Shown here one piece after another: positions 57,700 through 64,000 of a DNA stretch of 64,000 nt. Position numbers and translations under genes: made by a program. The number at the start of each line of letters is the position of its first letter. Positions within the stretch are counted from its first letter, which is position 1. The stretch is taken from assembly GCA_019095985.1 (NCBI GenBank), contig CM032660.1, forward strand, positions 50,076,145 to 50,140,144, given 5' to 3'. The notes beneath the pieces were generated by a model. That model was not told the origin of the DNA. It did no database searches and saw nothing but the letters and a program-made list of their open reading frames with translations. Source of the DNA: Streblospio benedicti (lineage: Eukaryota; Annelida; Polychaeta; Spionida; Spionidae).

Positions 57700-59892
57700 A
57701 TTCACCTAATATAACACGGCAAGAGAATAATGGGAAAATGATTGCTAATATTCTGTGGTTTAAATGTACAGGTTGACATAAGTAATAAAGTGAGTTCTCT
57801 GCACTGTGCTAAACAGAGTCCTGAGAAGAAAAAAAAGTTAATAAATATTAAATGCAATCGACCGCCGTGCATGGACCCTGTGTTGCGATAAACGTCATTG
57901 TTAACAATTATGTAATATAAGTATACGTATACACATATGCATAAGTACAAAAGCATTCAAAATGCTATCGGGAAAAGCCTTTCCTAAAAAACAGACATGT
58001 CTGACTCCCATTCATATAATCAAACACACGTGTGTTTACACGTACCTTTTTATGGTTGAAAATGACTGGATCGAATAGTAGATAATATTCACAAATATAA
58101 AATTAATTTCTTAGAATGCTGGTTCTTATAGTTATAGTGTAACATAATTTAATCATCACAAAAACAATATAGATCAATCGTGATCCTGCTATAGATATGT
58201 ATGAAACTTGTTCTATGTCGGCCGCAGAGAAGTACGTTCTGTTCACGATGTTTGCTAACTCTATACAAATTAACCCATGATTTTAGCAATGCATACTACA
58301 TGCGTTTCTTACACATATGCTGCATGGGATTACTCAAATATATAAGCATTGAATGATAATCAACCAAATTATTTACAACGCTTCGCCAGCTACATATTGC
58401 AAATCACTCCCAATGCTCAAGTTATACTGGCTGACCTCTGACCTTGAGTCACCATTCTCTAATTACGAAATCACTTATAATGGTTGGTCTAAATCGTATG
58501 AACTTTGAACAGAACATATCATGTTGCTTCTTTACAAGCATATTTGTTTGGCAACTGAGCATAACCTCTAAAGGCATGAAGCGGATAAGATTGTCTTTAG
58601 CTGCGCAAATAGAGAACCGAGAGAGGTATTGATAACAAGCAAGCTTGGGAAACACACATGAGACTACCATATCTGTACATGCAGGAACTATGACGACTTC
58701 CTTTGTGCATGTGTTAAACACTAACTATTCATGATTCTTCTATAAACACTATTTGAGACAAATCTGTTCACGCAGTATTATGATTGTTGTGGGACAAGAT
58801 CTAAAAATACTTGCCATTTGTCTCCTATTGTGCACAACTGAACTTGTTCGTGCTTAATTTTAAAATGACTGTTACACTGTTACCCCACAATAATATAGTA
58901 TATAGAAAATATGATACAAGGATTATGAAAAGACTAATACATGAACATTGAAACCTTCATTTATACTTTGCAAATGTGTAGTTCTGCATTAACAATATCT
59001 TTCCATTTCTTGAGGACCATGCAGTAAATGTGATTACCACTCACATTAACTTCCACTCGCCTGACTTGTACCTATTTGATGTATAGACATCACGGAGCAG
59101 TGAGCAACTGTCTAGAGATTAATTTGCTTTACACCCACCACCACACCCAACCGAGGATCAAACCCACAGCCATGAGTCCCACTCCCTGGCAACTCACCAA
59201 AAAGCACGTGTTGTATGTAGAAAATATGTATAGCCGGGTGAGAATTCAAAATCAAACTTCAGTAATTCGTTGACAGACTTCACATGTGCACTCTGCAGTG
59301 TATTTTTACAAGCTTAGCTTTGTTATGGTAACTTCAAAATTACAACCAAAAGATTTACCCCGCTTTGAATCAGTCTGGGAGAGTACATGTAAACAGCAAC
59401 GTCTGCATACGCTGTGCTGCGAGTGACATAGATTAGCTTAAGGCCCAAACACCTCATATTATCAGATTATGTCTTGTTTATGTGCAGAAAATTTAAGGAA
59501 AAGGAACTAGGTTCTAATATAAATAATGCTTGAAATAATAAATGAATATGAAAAATGATCATAAAGTATACCAAATATTGGTGTGCATGAGGACGCACAC
59601 AAGTAGTATAGATAGACCTCTATATAGTTATAGACTCATTAGACTGTATCTCTTATATTCTCAGTGAAAAAATGTAACTCACTTTGAAGAACTAGTATAG
59701 CGCTATATAATATCTGCATTATTCCTTGAGTGCATCTAAGTGTGATGTGGTGAAGTAGTGAGACAAGAACTCGCGGGTTTGGCAACGGAGTTTAATGGTA
59801 GTTGGTTTAATTCTACAGTGAGAGATGCCTCACAGTATACAAAATGAAGTTCATTTCTGATTTATTGCAAAGTATATGATGCATACACTTCG
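57700..59892. other. 2193-bp block present only in the right arm
   Basis: The left arm runs directly from CAATATTG to CTACTACGG (near 34345); here 2193 bp lie between them. The block is AT-rich, begins ATTCACCTAAT and ends ATACACTTCG, with no terminal inverted repeats, no target duplication and no recognised ORF. It may be an unclassified insertion or a left-arm deletion. Confidence 0.8.
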
Positions 59893-59989
59893 CTACTACG
59901 GTTTTTTGATCTACAGTCTACTGTCATAATCGAGCTTATTCGGGTAGAGGAGAGAGGAGGGAAGCGGAATGAGGGTGGGAAATAAATCA

Positions 59990-60290
59990 CGTGTGTGCTC
60001 TATGAAATCGGCTGAAGGAGAGGAAGAGAGGGTCCAGACGACCTTGGGAAGATCCAGGGCGCCTGATGTGGCCGCCGCGGCGGCCGAGGGATGCGGCGGG
60101 CCGGCGCCAGGGGAAGAGACCTTGACCTGGGCTGACTTGGTGCGACTGGGTTGTGGTCAGACGGGCGGCGGCGTGTCGAGATCATTGGCGGGTGTCGGCT
60201 TATCAGAGGAGTGATTAGGAAGTGACCTGGATTGACCGAGGGGCAGTGTGACATTGTGACAAGTAAGGCAGGGACACGATGGCCGTGCCC
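59990..60290. promoter_or_regulatory. GC- and CpG-rich block, right arm
   Basis: Mirror of 33900-34190 (GATGTGGCCGCCGCGGCGGC and similar). It is more diverged between the arms than the flanking DNA, mainly at CG-rich runs. No exon identified. Confidence 0.35.
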
Positions 60291-60659
60291 TAAGGTTAGC
60301 GAGTGCACCATAGAATAATGCCAACAAATTACACGTATGAATTTAAAAACGAATGTCAGCCATTAATGGCTGTTAGTGATAGCCGATGTTTGAACCATTT
60401 TGATAGTAATTACGTACGTAGTAATTGCCTTGCCGGCACTTCAAAAAGTAGATTTAACTAGGCCATAAAAACAGTTAATTTCTATCTGAATCCTGGGTTG
60501 ACTTCATACCCTACAAACCTATCCTGTGTATAGTCTTAACCAATCCCACTCGTAAAAAATACAGCAGTCGGTTTCACAGTATTTTCATTTAGTCTATAGT
60601 TAGAGAGAAAGACATTTCACATGTCATTATTGTTTGTGTTGAATACTACTAGATTTAAG

Positions 60660-60785
60660 TAGTAGGTGCAAGGGCGTAAGCAGCTTTTTGTAAGGGAGGG
60701 GGGGGGGGACATATGCAAAAGCGCATGTAGGGAGCGGGGGGGTTATAGGAGGGAGCCGGAACCCCCCCCCCCTTATGCGAAATTA
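60660..60785. repeat. G-run / C-run short element
   Basis: CAAGGGCGTAAGCAGC, a run of G, GGAGCGGGGGGGTTATAGG, then a run of C and CTTATGCG. The left arm has it near 33385-33485 with shorter runs. A related piece (CCCACCCCCTTCTTACGCCC) lies just beyond the right arm's outer border at 61716. Confidence 0.5.
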
Positions 60786-61382
60786 TTTTGAAAATGCAGT
60801 ACAAAATGGTTGGATTCCTGATACTTGAGGTTTTAAAAACTATCTGATTATGCCATATAACAAAGAACATAGACCTAGAATAAATAGATATTAAAATGAA
60901 TACATGTACGTGTAGTTCAAGTCTTCCCACACAGTACTAAAATTGCAATAAAATGTTTAACACAGACAAAATTCTATTTTAATTGACAATCTGGAATATG
61001 GGTGAATAAAATTGACCGAGAATAAATTTATATTATCATTTATAATACACAGTTAATACATTCCCTGTTTATAATAAATCCTACTCTATTATTCATTCAT
61101 TGAAAATCAGATATAATTCTGGGTAGAATACATCATGTGACGGTAAAGAGAAGTGCCATTTTGCAAGAATCAGATCGTTTGCAAAATCTTAGGTGATTAC
61201 CTTCGAAGATTACTATTTACCACATGTACTGCCCGGATGTACTGGCAAATGATTCGGGATATCAAATTCAAGAAATATGTATGATTAGTGCTACGGTGCA
61301 AACCCTGCCGAGTGTAACACAAGTCAACCTTCTATGCCAAATGGCCTAGTACCCTTGAAATGAATGTGCCGGCCCAGAATCA

Positions 61383-61625
61383 TCACTGGAAAATTAAATT
61401 TCCAATTTGCATTCTTCGGGGATGCAACTGCATAAAATTCTGTAAGACAACATCCAAGTCGACTGGATGAAGTGTATATGCATCAGGGCCAAGGCGGTCA
61501 TTCGCTCTTGGCCCATGGTGGAGCGCATGTAGTTGCTCAGCCAACGCAAAACACTGCACTAGTACCAGTAACGTTTGACGTTTTATATTCTGGGTCGAGT
61601 GACATGTATAGAAATTGTGATTCAT
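61383..61625 (-). other. 80-codon ORF, right-arm partner of 32531-32773
   Basis: Open from ATG to TGA with two codon differences from its partner. No domain recognised; coding status unknown. Confidence 0.2.
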
Positions 61626-61695
61626 TTTCTTCTTTGTGTGTTAGGGACTTGGCCTACATAAGACTATTTTCCACAAATTGGCAAACCTGCTATGA

Positions 61696-63932
61696 AGTGT
61701 GAACACCCCCCCCAGCCCACCCCCTTCTTACGCCCTTGAAGCGCATGAGTATGTGATAGAGACTATCGTTTTGTAAGTTATACATGATTGAGTTTTGCAA
61801 GTGCAAAGGCAGCATACGTGCAAGTAATTATCTGAGCGTGTTGTATGTTATTCGTTTAAAACCTAGCAAAACTGGGTCACAAAAGGGGGTAAATTTCTAT
61901 CTGAATTCTGGGTTGAGTTCATACCCTACAAACCTATCGTGTGAATAGTCTTAACCAACCCAATCAGGGCTTGGGTATTAAAAAAAATCTACATTGTCTA
62001 GACTAGTTGCCACCTGAGATTGACTCAATGCTCTGTATAAAGAACACCATATGACACATTAACAAGCGTACGTTTCCTCTGACACGCTTTGCTCTTTTTA
62101 TCAATAGAATATTTTCAACTGTGTTCAGTGTCATTCATCCATAGTTGTAAGTAAAAATACAGCAATATCATTCATTTGTTTGGTAATGGGTCCAAAGTGT
62201 GAACTGAGTCATGTGACATCTAATGATGTCAGGCGTTAACCCGTTTTATTGTAACTCTGGGGGGGGGGGCTGGGGCTGATGACCCCTTTATTTGAAAACA
62301 TATATACTGGGGACCCTTTCTACTTTGGTGCTTTCCCTTTAAAAAAAATTACACGTAAAAATGTTTGTAAAATCTGCGGCCGCATGAAGATATTTATCCT
62401 TGTTATTTAGGGCTTTGCAATGTTTAATTCAATATAACTTTATATTTACAAGGGGTCCTTAATTATAAGTATAGTGCAACAAATTATGTATTTTTGAATT
62501 TTTGCCAAACAGTTATGATTCACCATACTCCCCCCATCTGCCTTAATTGTGGCTAGCCTGGTGAAAAAGCCACTCAAGCATACCACAGGGGATTAGCAAA
62601 TTGTTATAATCCATCAACTCAACTAACTATTCTACAGTAAAACGCCAGTATCTATTTTGAAATAGTATATGCAACTGATAAACAGATTTTTCATTATAAT
62701 GAAGTTGATTTTATAGCAGGATTGGAAAGGAATACAATTAATACATGTAGGTTGAAAACACATGGATACTGATTTGCAGTTATATTTTTGCGCCCACCGT
62801 GTAATGGTGGCAACTTCAAACATGTGAAATTTTGAAAAATTGTAATGGTCAATTTTTTTTAGAAATATCAATTAAACAGCTCTAATTATTTGTCTTTGTT
62901 ATTAATTATATGTATGGTTTATAGATAAATAAAGAACATATAATTAAGATCGGTAAATCTTTATTATAGCTATACAACACAATATTGTCTATGAAATTAA
63001 AAACTGAGAAAACAACCTAACATAAACAAATTAATTCAAGTTTTTTTTAGGTTTTTTTTCAATATTGCTATTTAACCAAGGTTATTTGAGTAAAATTAAT
63101 GATGGATTATTGTTTTAAAATTTTTACATAATGGCATTGTCAAACCAAATAATAATTCGAATACGCAAAAGTTGCATAGTTTGGTAAAATACATCATTTT
63201 GAGGCTTTTGCTTTGGCTGTATCCTTCCACTAGTTCCGAGGACATCGGATTAAAACAGGGCTTTTAGGAGGTGTCTGTTCGCCAGATGTGACATATAATT
63301 GACTATTTGATTCGATATAGTCTCTTTTTAGTGTTAATCAGTGTTTCTTGGCTTTAATTAAGATATTAGCTGTTATATAACTTGGGTCGCATCACTTGCG
63401 CAATAATTTATCACTTCCGCTGGACTATCTGTCATGGCGTTGGATATTCAAAACATCTCAAACTTTTTATTTATACTTCATGGTGACTCACTAGTTTCAT
63501 TAAATTTAACTATCACGCTCGAATATCACAGATACTGAACCCAGGTAATTATTTTGAAGCTTGTTACATTATTGCGTTGTTCTGTATTTAACGTTATCTT
63601 ATAATATCGCCCGTTTTGTTTACATGTGTGGCGTGACGGATCGTCACAGTATAATTCATATTCAGAAAGTAACACATTAAATCATATTACATCATGTAAA
63701 TGCTTTTCACCTTTATAACACATTCTCAACACAATGAAAAATAAACTTCAGTAATTATGCTTATTAGTGATACAAAACAATACTGCAATGTCAGTTGAGT
63801 TAACCTGAATATTTTAAATTTCTTTCTTTTAATGGTAATCTGTAAAATACCTATACTATTGCAAATTGATGTCCGTACATGTATCTGTTCAAAGGTTGTT
63901 GAGAATGTTGTACATTGTTTTAAGATCTATCC
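61696..63932. other. unassigned DNA right of the duplication
   Basis: Positions 61889-61967 repeat 60478-60556 in the same direction (TTTCTATCTGAATTCTGGG, CATACCCTACAAACCTATC, TAGTCTTAACCAACCCA). CAGTAAAACGCCAG near 62635 resembles a CAGTAGAACC element end. Otherwise AT-rich with no gene seen. Confidence 0.45.
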
Positions 63933-64000
63933 ATGGATCATCCGCTTGAAATGATCAGGCATCTAAGTGGGGCCAACAACCAATACAGCCTGGTATTGCC
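63933..64000 (+). CDS. possible start of a gene cut by the window edge
   Basis: The frame from ATG at 63933 stays open to the window edge for 22 codons and begins MDHPLEMIRHLSGANNQYSL. The composition looks more coding-like than its surroundings. No promoter or splice evidence and too short to identify. Confidence 0.25.
   Translation, partial: MDHPLEMIRHLSGANNQYSLVL

Larger units (their letters stand above)
50908..61695. repeat. right arm of large inverted duplication
   Basis: Reverse complement of 32466-44023 (borders given there). Arm-specific features: a 2193-bp block at 57700-59892, a roughly 115-bp extra stretch near 52087-52200 just upstream of the first assigned ATP-grasp exon, and the empty site GTTATATAAC at 56990-56999 that corresponds to the left arm's 2.9-kb insertion. 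Confidence 0.92.

Overview
The window looks like nuclear DNA from a marine-type invertebrate animal, perhaps a lophotrochozoan or a chordate such as amphioxus; I cannot name the species. The support is a GPCR gene cut by five introns with GT/AG borders, AT-rich introns against GC-rich exons, an animal-type ATP-grasp gene, a LINE tail, BEL/Pao, Ty3/gypsy and Ty1/copia relics, a Helitron and many short inverted-repeat elements. Three runs of exactly 100 N (138-237, 25585-25684, 44526-44625) mark scaffold gaps.

Layout. 1-2360: a gap, a 103-bp tandem repeat and a dispersed repeat of about 1.07 kb. 2390-7583 (+): six exons of a rhodopsin-class peptide GPCR, resembling the FMRFamide-receptor group, lacking its 5' exon(s); its introns and 3' flank are full of short elements that begin CAGTAGAACCTC. 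7584-14700: a duplicated 3' flank, small repeats and otherwise unassigned DNA. 14.8-16.25 kb (-) and 26.2-28.0 kb (+): two inverted, decayed copies of one Ty1/copia fragment. Between them lie a LINE 3' end (17.9-18.4 kb), a decayed mono-ADP-ribosyltransferase-like gene (18.6-19.3 kb), a pair of 340-bp direct repeats, and an inverted-repeat element (23.7-25.5 kb) that carries a solo LTR. 28.0-32.0 kb (-): part of a Ty3/gypsy-like element (protease, gag and an extra ORF upstream of gag).

32.47-61.70 kb: a large inverted duplication. The left arm (32466-44023) and right arm (50908-61695) are reverse complements, differing by roughly 1-5% where I aligned them by eye. They flank a 6.9-kb spacer that holds a scaffold gap and a young BEL/Pao element (45058-50640, near-identical LTRs). 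Each arm carries a five-exon stretch of the same ATP-grasp enzyme gene, and each copy has different damage. The left arm alone has a 2.9-kb TA-target element containing a Helitron; the right arm keeps the matching empty site. The right arm alone has a 2.2-kb block. The gap between the arms means that a misjoined second haplotype is a serious alternative to a real palindrome.

61.7-64 kb is mostly unassigned. A short open reading frame that could be coding runs off the right edge. I found no tRNA, rRNA, CRISPR array or operon, and no clearly new biological system. The most informative structure is the pair of arms with its nested insertions.
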